20,117 nucleotides of DNA from UBA2421 sp964641895 (GCA_964641895.1 CAZXLA010000050.1:1-20117); one strand, 5' to 3'. Shown: positions 8,650 through 14,666, counted from the first letter of the stretch. Made by a program: numbers and translations. The notes: generated by a model from the sequence alone, not told the origin.

Positions 8650-8675
8650 CCCCCTCTTTGGGTATATGGAGGGGG
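8650..8675. repeat. Hairpin CCCCCTC / GAGGGGG between bpt and response regulator
   Basis: CCCCCTC (8650-8656) and GAGGGGG (8669-8675) pair across a 12-base loop. There is no following T-run, so this is not a clear intrinsic terminator. It may be another short palindromic repeat, or attenuate read-through from bpt. Confidence 0.4.
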
Positions 8676-8788
8676 AGTCAGGCGACTTCATTCTCCGCGG
8701 TTGTTCCTACTCAAACATGAAGACGGCGGCGACTTGCTTAAGGATGTGGTAGAATAATGCAGGAGCGAACGAGTTAACCCGCGTTAAG

Positions 8789-9211
8789 ATGTCAAGCGGA
8801 TTTGGCATGCATCCTTTTTCGGCGACTGAGGTGAGTAAGCACCGCAGCTCATCCCCGCGCATTCTGCTGGTCGAAGATCACGCGCCCACGCGCATGGTTA
8901 TGAGCCGGCTCATCCGCGACACAGGCGCGCATGTGGTGACCGCGCGCGACGGCGACGAAGCGATTCGCTACCTTCTCAACGAGCGCTTCGATGTCTTGCT
9001 GACTGACCTGCATATGCCGCACAAAGACGGGTTCGACTTAATCAAAGAAATGGCGGACATGCCCACGACGCACCGACCCAAGCGGGTCATCGCCATCAGC
9101 GGCCACTTCGACGCCGGCGCGTTGCGCGGGCTGCCGATCGATGTCAACTTCATGCCCAAGCCATTCAGCCTCGATACGCTGCTGGATTTGCTGAGTGGGA
9201 AGCCGAATTAG
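8789..9211 (+). CDS. Single-domain response regulator (CheY-like receiver)
   Basis: The 140-residue protein is a stand-alone receiver domain with no output domain. The conserved residues are all visible: the acidic pair Glu29-Asp30 in ILLVED, the phospho-accepting Asp73 in DVLLTDLHMP, the switch Ser104 in VIAISGH, and Lys124 in FMPKPF. It should therefore be phosphorylated by a histidine kinase and act through protein contacts, as CheY or Spo0F do. No kinase gene is nearby, so the partner is unknown. About 23 residues precede the first strand, so translation could also start at the GTG near 8831. The ATG at 8789 is kept, although AGGAG at 8761-8765 is too far away to serve it. The gene ends 6 bp before a nested inverted repeat with a bidirectional terminator. 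Confidence 0.9.
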   Translation: MSSGFGMHPFSATEVSKHRSSSPRILLVEDHAPTRMVMSRLIRDTGAHVVTARDGDEAIRYLLNERFDVLLTDLHMPHKDGFDLIKEMADMPTTHRPKRVIAISGHFDAGALRGLPIDVNFMPKPFSLDTLLDLLSGKPN

Positions 9212-9216
9212 TTGAA

Positions 9217-9332
9217 GAGCCGATAGCCGATAGCGGTGCGCAAAAAAAAACAGGCCGGGCGCGAGATATCGTGCCCGGCCATCTTTGTTTTTGCTTTCCT
9301 GCTATTGGTTATCCGCTATCCGCTATCGGCTC
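9217..9332. repeat. Inverted repeat GATAGCC family enclosing a terminator
   Basis: The left arm GAGCCGATAGCCGATAGCGG (9217-9236) and the right arm CCGCTATCCGCTATCGGCTC (9313-9332) are inverted copies with one mismatch. Each consists of short CGATAGC-like units. They enclose the terminator at 9253-9292. The element exactly fills the gap between two convergent stop codons (9211 and 9336), with 5 and 3 bp to spare. Confidence 0.8.
9242..9292. terminator. Bidirectional intrinsic terminator
   Basis: GGCCGGGC (9253-9260) and GCCCGGCC (9273-9280) form a perfect 8-bp GC stem with a 12-base loop. It is followed by a T-rich run (9283-9292) for plus-strand transcripts, and flanked by nine A residues (9242-9250) that give a T-run for minus-strand transcripts. 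It can therefore end both the response-regulator gene and the convergent 102-residue gene. Confidence 0.85.
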
Positions 9333-9335
9333 CGC

Positions 9336-9644
9336 TTACCTCGCCACGCTCACAAACGTCTTCACGCTTTCCAGGTCGCGCAAATGCTGGGCGGTCGCCT
9401 GAACCGTGGCGCTGGCGCCTTTTTCCAGGCCTGGGTGAACTTTGTTGGCGCGCTTCGTCCAGATCGTCCCGCCGCGGCGCTTGGGGATTTCTTTGAAGTT
9501 CCTCGAGCGGGCGACGATCGGCGCGGCGAAAACCTTGTCTTTCATGAACAGCCGCTCAATGGTCTTGCGGGCCGAATCACGAGTGATCGTTTTGTTGATG
9601 GTGACGCGAACGGTCTTGGCTACGGTTTTAGCTGGCGCGGGCAT
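9336..9644 (-). CDS. Small basic hypothetical protein
   Basis: This 102-residue, strongly basic protein is of a type I do not recognise. It begins MPAPAKTVAKTVRVTINKTI, continues with ARKTIERLFMKDK and a basic stretch FKEIPKRRGGTIWTKRAN, and ends in an amphipathic segment TAQHLRDLESVKTFVSVAR. There is no signal peptide or membrane segment. The charge and size suggest a nucleic-acid or ribosome-associated protein, but this is a guess. The ATG at 9644 is chosen because GGAGAT lies 5-7 bases upstream; the frame stays open to 9755 without a ribosome site and with unrelated sequence. It converges on the response regulator and shares the terminator with it. A REP-like element lies upstream. Confidence 0.7.
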   Translation of the reverse strand: MPAPAKTVAKTVRVTINKTITRDSARKTIERLFMKDKVFAAPIVARSRNFKEIPKRRGGTIWTKRANKVHPGLEKGASATVQATAQHLRDLESVKTFVSVAR

Positions 9645-9746
9645 ACGGATCTCCAAAGCTTGGTCGAAAATTCGAGCCGGGCAATGTACAGAAACAGCCC
9701 GAAAACGCAAGCGTTGTCGAAACGTTTGATCAGAACAGGAACAACG

Positions 9747-9846
9747 GGGTGCCACGATTTGGCTCTCAGGCCAAGTCGTGCTTCTGCGCGTATAAAATGA
9801 TTTCGGCGTTTCTACTACATGGCCTGAGAGCCATGTAGTGGCACCC
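9747..9846. repeat. 100-bp paired palindrome (REP/BIME-like), GGGTGCCAC ends
   Basis: GGGTGCCAC (9747-9755) and GTGGCACCC (9838-9846) are perfect inverted ends. TGGCTCTCAGGCCA (9760-9773) is the exact reverse complement of 9820-9833. Each half is itself a hairpin: CACGA with TCGTG (9753-9757, 9776-9780) on the left and CTACATGG with CCATGTAG (9815-9822, 9831-9838) on the right. The base changes in the two half-hairpins are compensatory, because both stems pair internally although they differ from each other. This is the architecture of paired REP sequences. It lies upstream of the 102-residue gene and 17 bp downstream of the mqnE stop. Confidence 0.8.
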
Positions 9847-9863
9847 AGAATTGGTTTGTCCTG

Positions 9864-11102
9864 CTACACAGCGCCCACCGGTTCAGGCAAATCCGCAATG
9901 ATGCGCTCGGTGGCCGGGTCGCGCGTTACCTCGCGATAAAGCGTATCGCGCTCGACGGGAACCTTCCCCGCCTCGCGAATCAGCCGTTTGATGTCGGCGA
10001 CGTGCAGTTCCTGGTGGTTCGTCCCGCGGGTGCCTTCACGCTTGGTGATGTCGTACCAGACCACCGTGCCATCAAGGTCGTCGCAGCCGAAATCGAGCGC
10101 CACCTGCGATAGCTGCACGCTCTGCATGATCCAGAACGCCTTGATGTGTGCGATGTTCCGAATCATCAGCCGCGCGACCGCCAGCGTGCGCAGATCGGCC
10201 AGGCCCGTCGGCCCGGGCAACGTGCCCAGTTCGCTGTCTTCGGGGATGAACGACAGCGGGATGAGGCAGTTGAAGAAGGCACGGGGGTTCAGGGTTCGGG
10301 GTTCAGGGTTCGGGGAGGAAACCGCGCCGCCGTTCTGAACCCTGAACCCTGAACCTTTGAGCGATTCCGCCTGCAGCTCGCGCAGTTTGATCAAGTGACC
10401 CACGCGTTCTTCCAGCGTTTCCACATGGCCGTAAAGCATGGTGGCGTTGCTGTAGATGCCCAGGCTGTGGGCGGTGCGGTGAACATCGAACCAGCGGTCG
10501 GCGCGAACTTTGCCTTTGAACACTTCATCATGCACGCGATCATCAAATATCTCGGCGCCGCCGCCGGGCAGGCTGCCTAAGCCGGCTTCGCGCAGAGCCA
10601 CGAGCACATCGTGCACGCTCAGCCGGGCTACTTTGGTGAAGTGGATGATTTCGATCGCGGTGAATGCCTTGATGTGCAGTTGCGGGCATTCGCTCCGCAC
10701 GCCGCGGAGCATGTTCAGGTAATAATCGAACTTCAGCCACGGATGCAGCCCGCCGACGATATGCACCTCGGTCGCGCCCGCATCGGCCGCCTGGCGTGCC
10801 GTTGCAACGACCTGTTCGACGGGCATTTCGTAAGCACCTGCTTCGCCACGTTTGCGGTAGAAGGAACAGAACTTGCAGGATAGCGCACAAACGTTGGTGT
10901 AGTTGATATGCCGGTTGCGATTGTAATACGTTTTGTCGCCGTGCAGTTTGGTGCGCACGTAATGCGCCAGCCGGCCGACGCCGTGAATGTCGCGCGATTG
11001 AAACAGCGTCATGCCGTCCGCCAACGAAAGCTCTTCGCCGGCGAGAATTTTCTCGCGGATGCTTAAAAGTGCGGGATCGACAAGAGTCGGACCGTCGGAC
11101 AT
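9864..11102 (-). CDS. mqnE: Aminodeoxyfutalosine synthase MqnE (radical SAM), with in-frame repeat insertion
   Basis: MqnE is the radical-SAM enzyme of the futalosine route to menaquinone. It joins 3-[(1-carboxyvinyl)oxy]benzoate with SAM to make aminofutalosine. The 412-residue protein has the cluster motif C72-x3-C76-x2-C79 in NYTNVCALSCKFCSF, then EVHIVGGLHPW, IKAFTAIEI, GLGSLPGGGAEIF (174-186) and SNATMLYGHVET, which distinguish MqnE from MqnC. Between KLRELQ and LIPLSFIPE, where relatives have only a few residues, it carries about 25-30 extra residues (about 248-277) encoded by a palindromic repeat at 10286-10355; the frame is preserved. The ATG at 11102 is used; the frame extends upstream into an intergenic repeat and a hydrophobic, non-family sequence. 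mqnP lies upstream across a 184-bp repeat element. Confidence 0.93.
   Translation of the reverse strand: MSDGPTLVDPALLSIREKILAGEELSLADGMTLFQSRDIHGVGRLAHYVRTKLHGDKTYYNRNRHINYTNVCALSCKFCSFYRKRGEAGAYEMPVEQVVATARQAADAGATEVHIVGGLHPWLKFDYYLNMLRGVRSECPQLHIKAFTAIEIIHFTKVARLSVHDVLVALREAGLGSLPGGGAEIFDDRVHDEVFKGKVRADRWFDVHRTAHSLGIYSNATMLYGHVETLEERVGHLIKLRELQAESLKGSGFRVQNGGAVSSPNPEPRTLNPRAFFNCLIPLSFIPEDSELGTLPGPTGLADLRTLAVARLMIRNIAHIKAFWIMQSVQLSQVALDFGCDDLDGTVVWYDITKREGTRGTNHQELHVADIKRLIREAGKVPVERDTLYREVTRDPATERIIADLPEPVGAV
10286..10355. repeat. GGTTCAGGG-family palindromic repeat inside mqnE
   Basis: The left part (10286-10311) is tandem GGTTCAGGGTTCGG-type units. The right arm GAACCCTGAACCCTGAACC (10337-10355) is the reverse complement of 10286-10304 with one mismatch. 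The arms enclose about 32 bp. The whole lies within the mqnE reading frame and encodes a Gly/Pro/Asn/Arg-rich segment (SGFRVQNGG, then PNPEPRTLNP). Degenerate relatives occur just after the 11170-11353 element (near 11363-11378) and downstream of the tRNA gene (19806-19841). Confidence 0.85.
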
Positions 11103-11169
11103 TGCGAGTGGAGTATATGGATGGCGCTGCGGCCTATCCAGCGTGTTCGTGGGAATTGAAAGAAGGGTG

Positions 11170-11353
11170 AACCACCAAGACACCAAGGGCACGAAGAGCA
11201 AATAGACTCCCACGTAATTTCGGCTGAACATCGTTTTGTTGGAGTGTCATCACAACACACACTACAAAAGAAAACAGAATCAGAACAACGTTTCTAATGC
11301 ACGTTCGGTTCGGAGGTCGCCGCCTCCTTGGTGCCCTTCGTGTCTTGGTGGTT
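11170..11353. repeat. 184-bp inverted-repeat element, CACCAAGG family, with possible 8-bp target duplication
   Basis: The left arm 11170-11196 (AACCACCAAGACACCAAGGG then CACGAAG) and the right arm 11327-11353 are inverted copies with two mismatches over 27 nt. The organisation parallels the element at 2828-3015: the same AACCAC outer end, the same arm length and almost the same total length, but a different repeat unit. GAATTGAA occurs at 11153-11160 and again at 11374-11381 as a direct repeat around the element and an attached GAACCCTGAA remnant, as a target-site duplication would. The element separates the mqnP stop (11386) from the mqnE start (11102). Confidence 0.75.
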
Positions 11354-11385
11354 AACCCTGATCGATGAACCCTGAATTGAACGAC

Positions 11386-12303
11386 CTAAACGTAAATATC
11401 GATAATGCCCATCGCCCCGATCACCAGCGAAATCACGCCATTGATTGTGAAGAACGCGAGGTTGACCTTCGAAAGGTCGTTCGGTTTTACTAAGAAGTGC
11501 TCGACGGTCAGCAGCATCGCGGCAATTGCAACGGCGGCGGCGTAGGTCGTGTCGAACTGTGGGACGTGGAAACCGAGTGCGATCAACACCGCGATGCACG
11601 CAATGTGTGTCAGCCGGGCTACCCACAGCGCGCCGGCGATGCCGAGTTTGGCGGGCACGCTGAACACGCCGGTCTGCCGGTCGGATTCGTAATCCTGGCA
11701 GGCGTAGATGATGTCAAACCCCGCCGTCCAGCAAAGCACGGCGGCGGCCATGATGAACGGGGTGATCGTTACGTTGCCCGCCACGGCAACCCACGCGCAC
11801 ACCGGAGCCAGGGCGAGACACGCGCCGAGATAGTAATGGCATAGTCGTGTGAACCGTTTGAGGAATGGGTAGGCGCTAATGAACAGCAAGACGGGGACGC
11901 TGCAGATGAGTGGAATCCAGTTGTTGTAGAGAAACCCGAACAGGCTGGTGGCGAAAATGAAAGCGAAGCCGCAAGCGAGCATCGATATCGTCGCAAAAGA
12001 TTTGCTTAATCGACCTGATGGAATCGCGCGGCGCGCGGTGCGCGGGTTGGTGGCATCCAGTTTGGCATCGAGCAATCGATTGGCCGCCATCGCTACGGTG
12101 CGGGCGAAGATCATGCACAGCAGGATTAAGGCGAGCTGTCCGACAAATCGAATCCCGCGCGGGTTAACACCTGCGGCCAGGAAAGCTGAAAGCATCGCCC
12201 ACGGCAAGGCGAAAATGCTGTGGCTGAGCTTGATGTCGGCAGCAAGCTCGCGGAGTTGCGAGAGCGGGGGGACAGGCTGGGTTTGGCCGGCGGCGATCGA
12301 CAT
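11386..12303 (-). CDS. mqnP: UbiA-family prenyltransferase, probable MqnP of the futalosine menaquinone pathway
   Basis: This 305-residue integral membrane protein is a UbiA-type aromatic prenyltransferase. It has multiple hydrophobic helices and the two Mg-diphosphate motifs: NRLLDAKLDATNPRT (Asn75, Asp79, Asp83) and DIIYACQDYESDRQTGVFSVP (Asp197, Asp204, Asp208). The family attaches a polyprenyl chain to an aromatic acid. Here the neighbours mqnE, ubiX and ubiE point to prenylation of 1,4-dihydroxy-6-naphthoate in menaquinone synthesis, which is inference from context. Alternative names are UbiA or MenA-like. The ATG at 12303 shares one base with the TGA of the upstream CsrA-like gene (TGATG), and GAGGAAG lies inside the end of that gene, so the two are translationally coupled. 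A GTG directly before the ATG is ignored. Confidence 0.88.
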   Translation of the reverse strand: MSIAAGQTQPVPPLSQLRELAADIKLSHSIFALPWAMLSAFLAAGVNPRGIRFVGQLALILLCMIFARTVAMAANRLLDAKLDATNPRTARRAIPSGRLSKSFATISMLACGFAFIFATSLFGFLYNNWIPLICSVPVLLFISAYPFLKRFTRLCHYYLGACLALAPVCAWVAVAGNVTITPFIMAAAVLCWTAGFDIIYACQDYESDRQTGVFSVPAKLGIAGALWVARLTHIACIAVLIALGFHVPQFDTTYAAAVAIAAMLLTVEHFLVKPNDLSKVNLAFFTINGVISLVIGAMGIIDIYV

Positions 12304-12626
12304 CACTCTTCCTCGTGTGCCGGCCGGTCGACGATTTCCTTCCGCTGCACCACCATATTCGGCGGAACCTGTATGCCAAACTGGGCGCGCTTTGGCGCGT
12401 CGAGCATTACTTTCATGAGCGTCAGATTGACGAGCGTGCCGAGTCGCAGGCTTGAGCCGACGGCCAGTTCGTAGGCGCGATCGACCGCCAGCCCGTCATC
12501 GGCCCCGCCAACAAACTCACCGCAGACGTGAATGCGTACGCCGCCGGTGTCCACATCGGTTGGCGACACGCGCAGCTTCTCGCCGATGACAATCGGTTCG
12601 TCGATTTGGCGGTTGAGAATGATCAT
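12303..12626 (-). CDS. csrA: CsrA/RsmA-family RNA-binding protein with about 50-residue internal insertion
   Basis: CsrA dimers bind GGA motifs in mRNA leaders and control translation. This 107-residue protein aligns to CsrA in two blocks. Residues 1-20 (MIILNRQIDEPIVIGEKLRV) match the first two strands, including the RNA-contacting Leu4. Residues 69-98 (TLMKV, then AQFGIQVPPNMVVQRKEI) match strands 3-5, including the G-x3-P spacing and the key Arg (Arg95, CsrA Arg44). About 48-51 residues of unrelated sequence (SPTDVDTGGVRIHVCGEF through GSSLRLGTLVN) separate the blocks; typical CsrA is only 60-75 residues. The start is set by similarity. An upstream in-frame extension to 12686 is encoded by a repeat remnant and rejected. 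The Shine-Dalgarno sequence is weak (GGA 7-9 bases away). The stop overlaps the mqnP start. Confidence 0.75.
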   Translation of the reverse strand: MIILNRQIDEPIVIGEKLRVSPTDVDTGGVRIHVCGEFVGGADDGLAVDRAYELAVGSSLRLGTLVNLTLMKVMLDAPKRAQFGIQVPPNMVVQRKEIVDRPAHEEE

Positions 12627-12667
12627 GCATTCCAATCGGACACACATGCGGGCAATCGGAGACACAG

Positions 12668-12687
12668 GCAGGAATGTCTGTGCCACC
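12668..12687 (-). repeat. Solo copy of the GGTGGCACAGACATTCC repeat
   Basis: The minus strand reads GGTGGCACAGACATTCCTGC, identical over 20 nt to 15508-15527 on the plus strand. It lies in the short gap between ubiX and the CsrA-like gene, and adds a spurious in-frame start (MAQTFLPVS) to the latter. Confidence 0.75.
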
Positions 12688-12701
12688 GCCGAGTAAAAAT
12701 A

Positions 12702-13304
12702 CTACGCCAGCTTCACCGGCGGGCGAATGTTCTTCGGATCCCAGCGGGTGTCAAACGAGTGCTTCACGCCGACTAAATCCAGCAGTTTGCCCGCGACGAA
12801 ATCGACCACTTCGCCGATCGTTGTGGGGTTGAGATACCATCCGGGGTTGCAAGGGGCAATGATTGCGCCGGCCTGCGTGAGGAATTGATACGCCGTCACG
12901 TCCATCGGCGAAAGGGGCATCTCTCGGTGCGCGATCACGAGCTTTCGGCGCTCTTTCAGCGTGACGGCGGCGGCGCGGCTGAGCAAATTATCGCCCAGCC
13001 CATGCGCCACGGAGCAGAGCGTGTTACTGCTGCAGGGCACGATCACCATGCCATCATGCATAAAACTGCCGCTGGCGATTTTAGCGCCCACGTCGTTGTA
13101 ATTATAAAGGGTGATGCGCGAGTCAGCCCGCCCGCCCAGCGCGAGCAGGTCGGGGGTTTCCATCCCCAGCTCGTCATGCAGCAACCGCCGGCCGAGCGGG
13201 GAAATAACCAGGTGCACGTTCACTTCGGCGGCGACAAGACCCTGAATGAACCGCTGAGCGAAAAGCGCGCCGCTGGCGCCGGTGATGGCGGTGACGATGT
13301 CCAT
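12702..13304 (-). CDS. ubiX: UbiX-family flavin prenyltransferase
   Basis: UbiX adds a dimethylallyl unit to FMN, making the prenyl-FMN cofactor used by UbiD-type decarboxylases. The 200-residue protein is full length. It has the flavin-binding TGASGALFAQRF (residues 8-19), the central VPCSSNTLCSVAHGLGDNLLSRAAAVTLKERR block and the REMPLSPM motif. In bacteria with the futalosine pathway a UbiD-type decarboxylase completes the naphthoquinone ring after prenylation, so UbiX fits beside mqnP; no ubiD gene lies in this window. The ATG at 13304 is preceded by AGGATAG. The DoxX-like gene ends 36 bp upstream and the CsrA-like gene starts 75 bp downstream, separated by a repeat remnant, so these genes are probably one transcript. 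Confidence 0.93.
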   Translation of the reverse strand: MDIVTAITGASGALFAQRFIQGLVAAEVNVHLVISPLGRRLLHDELGMETPDLLALGGRADSRITLYNYNDVGAKIASGSFMHDGMVIVPCSSNTLCSVAHGLGDNLLSRAAAVTLKERRKLVIAHREMPLSPMDVTAYQFLTQAGAIIAPCNPGWYLNPTTIGEVVDFVAGKLLDLVGVKHSFDTRWDPKNIRPPVKLA

Positions 13305-13340
13305 GACGCTATCCTATACCGTCAAGCGGGTTGGACGTGT

Positions 13341-13808
13341 TCATAATCGTTGAAAGTCGGTGCTTTGCTTCCGCACCGTTCCGCCCACCACCATGGCGGC
13401 GGCGATGATGACCATGTTTTTAAGAATGTATTGGCCTTCCAGCGTCGGCGCATAGGGAATTCTGATGAAGCAAACCTCCGGGAGCAGAATGAGCGGCAAA
13501 AACGTTCCCAGCATCTGCCCCGCCAGCAGCAAAACCGCAAACCGAATCAGCGGGCGGATCAGCAGGCAGAGGCCGATGACGACCTCCCAAGTCGCTAAAA
13601 TGGGAATAAAGATCCGCGGCGGGATCCAGTAAATCGTGCGCGTTGCCAATTCAATCGCCGGGCTGAGATCAAACCACTTGAGCGCCCCAAACCAGATGAA
13701 AATGACAGCCACCGACCACCGGAGCAGCCGCGTGCCGTGTTTTTGGAGGAATTGGGTTATCGGGCGATCGATAGCGTCGAACCAGTGTTTTTGGGAAGAA
13801 CCAGGCAT
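13341..13808 (-). CDS. DoxX-like / DUF417-like small membrane protein
   Basis: This 155-residue protein has about four hydrophobic helices (VAVIFIWFGALKWF, IFIPILATWEVVIGLCLLI, FAVLLLAGQMLGTFLPLILL, YILKNMVIIAAAMVVGG). The pattern, with an early Trp-Phe-Gly-x2-Lys-Phe-type motif and a late EGQYILKN motif, resembles DoxX and YkgB (DUF417) membrane proteins. Some DoxX relatives act near quinones or thiosulfate oxidation, and the flanking menaquinone genes would fit a quinone-linked role, but no catalytic residue can be named. A good ribosome site (AAGGA, five bases before the ATG at 13808) supports the start. It lies 36 bp upstream of ubiX and is divergent from the antitoxin gene at 13943. Confidence 0.8.
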   Translation of the reverse strand: MPGSSQKHWFDAIDRPITQFLQKHGTRLLRWSVAVIFIWFGALKWFDLSPAIELATRTIYWIPPRIFIPILATWEVVIGLCLLIRPLIRFAVLLLAGQMLGTFLPLILLPEVCFIRIPYAPTLEGQYILKNMVIIAAAMVVGGTVRKQSTDFQRL

Positions 13809-13908
13809 AAATTCCTTTGATGCAAGTGCCCAATCTTATGTCGGCTTACGAATCGAAAGCCTTCGATGTGAGACACTGTCGGGATAGGCGTGGGAGGAAG
13901 ATTCGAAT

Positions 13909-13924
13909 TGACATACGTATGTCA
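13909..13924. promoter_or_regulatory. 16-bp perfect palindrome, probable antitoxin operator, overlapping a TTGACA box
   Basis: TGACATACGTATGTCA is a perfect palindrome 18 bp before the antitoxin ATG. It overlaps TTGACA (13908-13913), a consensus -35 hexamer; a weak GAAGAT lies 17 bp further on. Ribbon-helix-helix antitoxins usually repress their own operon at such sites, so this is the likely operator. That use is inference. Confidence 0.6.
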
Positions 13925-13942
13925 GAGTATGAAGATGTGCGA

Positions 13943-14230
13943 ATGCGTAGGACGACTGTTAGGCTCAGCGACGACTTGTCACGGCGCGCGAAAGACCGCG
14001 CTGCGCGGCAACAGATTACGTTTACCCAATTCATTGAAGACGCCGTCCGCAATCAGTTGGCCAATCCGGAAACCCTGGCCCCAGGTGAGCGAATTGTGCT
14101 GCCAGTCTTCGGTGACCCTGCCAAGGCGCTGAACTGGGAAGACCTTAAGAGGCAGATAGAAGACCAGGAATGGGCGGACGACATGAAGGGCTTGGGCATT
14201 AAAGCGCAGGACCACGATGCTTCTGCTTGA
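13943..14230 (+). CDS. VapB-like ribbon-helix-helix antitoxin
   Basis: This 95-residue protein is the likely antitoxin of the PIN toxin that follows. The N-terminal MRRTTVRLSDDLSRRAKDRAARQQITFTQFIEDAVRNQL has the strand-helix-helix pattern of CopG/MetJ/Arc-type DNA-binding domains. The Asp/Glu/Trp-rich C-terminus (LNWEDLKRQIEDQEWADDMKG) would bind the toxin. The ATG at 13943 is preferred to upstream starts, because ATG 13919 lies inside the palindromic operator and adds residues unlike the family. The gene overlaps the toxin gene by 14 bp, so their translation is probably coupled. VapB antitoxins typically repress their own promoter together with the toxin; the 16-bp palindrome upstream fits this. 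Confidence 0.8.
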   Translation: MRRTTVRLSDDLSRRAKDRAARQQITFTQFIEDAVRNQLANPETLAPGERIVLPVFGDPAKALNWEDLKRQIEDQEWADDMKGLGIKAQDHDASA

Positions 14231-14666
14231 CGCAAATGTGTTGATCGTCGCTTTTCGAGCTGATTTGAACGAGCACCGGCAGGTGGGTGTTTGGCTCGAT
14301 CGCCTGATTGCGTCCGGTGAGCCGTTCGGTTTTCCGGATGGAATTTTGATGGGGTTCGTCCGCATTGTGACTCAAAAGCCATTTGATCCGATCACTCCAA
14401 TTCACGACGCACTATTGTTCGCTGATAAGCTTCGGTCGGTCCCTTCCTGTCGAGTGATCGCCGCAGATACACATCAGTGGGAAACGTTCGTCAATACTTG
14501 CCGTAAAGTGATGGCGCACGGCAAGAAAGCTCAGGATGTCTATTGGGCCTCATTCGCCCTGTCGCATGATGTCGAGTGGATCACGTTTGATGGCGGGTTT
14601 CGATCCGTGCCCGGGCTACGCTGGCGTTCTCCGTTCGATCAAGCGGCCCGCGCTAATCCTCTATAG
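14217..14666 (+). CDS. VapC-like PIN-domain toxin (ribonuclease)
   Basis: This 149-residue protein has the PIN-domain fold used by VapC toxins, which are Mg-dependent ribonucleases usually cutting tRNA or rRNA. The first acidic residue is Asp5 in LLLDANVLIVAFRAD. It is followed by GILMGFVRIVTQKPFDP, the GFxRIxT-type segment of this VapC subgroup. Further acidic positions lie in KKAQDVYWASFALSHDVEW and ITFDGGF, and the family end FRSVPGLRWRSPF is present, so the toxin appears complete. It overlaps the antitoxin by 14 bp. Its last 28 bp overlap the 3' end of the convergent ubiE gene. The pair sits inside an otherwise minus-strand menaquinone cluster, which suggests insertion. Confidence 0.85.
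   Translation: MLLLDANVLIVAFRADLNEHRQVGVWLDRLIASGEPFGFPDGILMGFVRIVTQKPFDPITPIHDALLFADKLRSVPSCRVIAADTHQWETFVNTCRKVMAHGKKAQDVYWASFALSHDVEWITFDGGFRSVPGLRWRSPFDQAARANPL

Noticed and set aside
8650..8675. Intrinsic terminator for bpt
   Set aside because: The hairpin is convincing but lacks a T-run on either side, so it is listed only as a hairpin.
11103..11231. 43-residue N-terminal extension of mqnE (hydrophobic, MFSRNYVGVY)
   Set aside because: Part of it is encoded by the inverted-repeat arm at 11170-11196, and MqnE is a cytoplasmic enzyme without a membrane anchor.
12627..12686. 20-residue N-terminal extension of the CsrA-like protein
   Set aside because: It is encoded by a repeat remnant shared with 15508-15527, while CsrA proteins begin at the M-[IL]-I-L strand.
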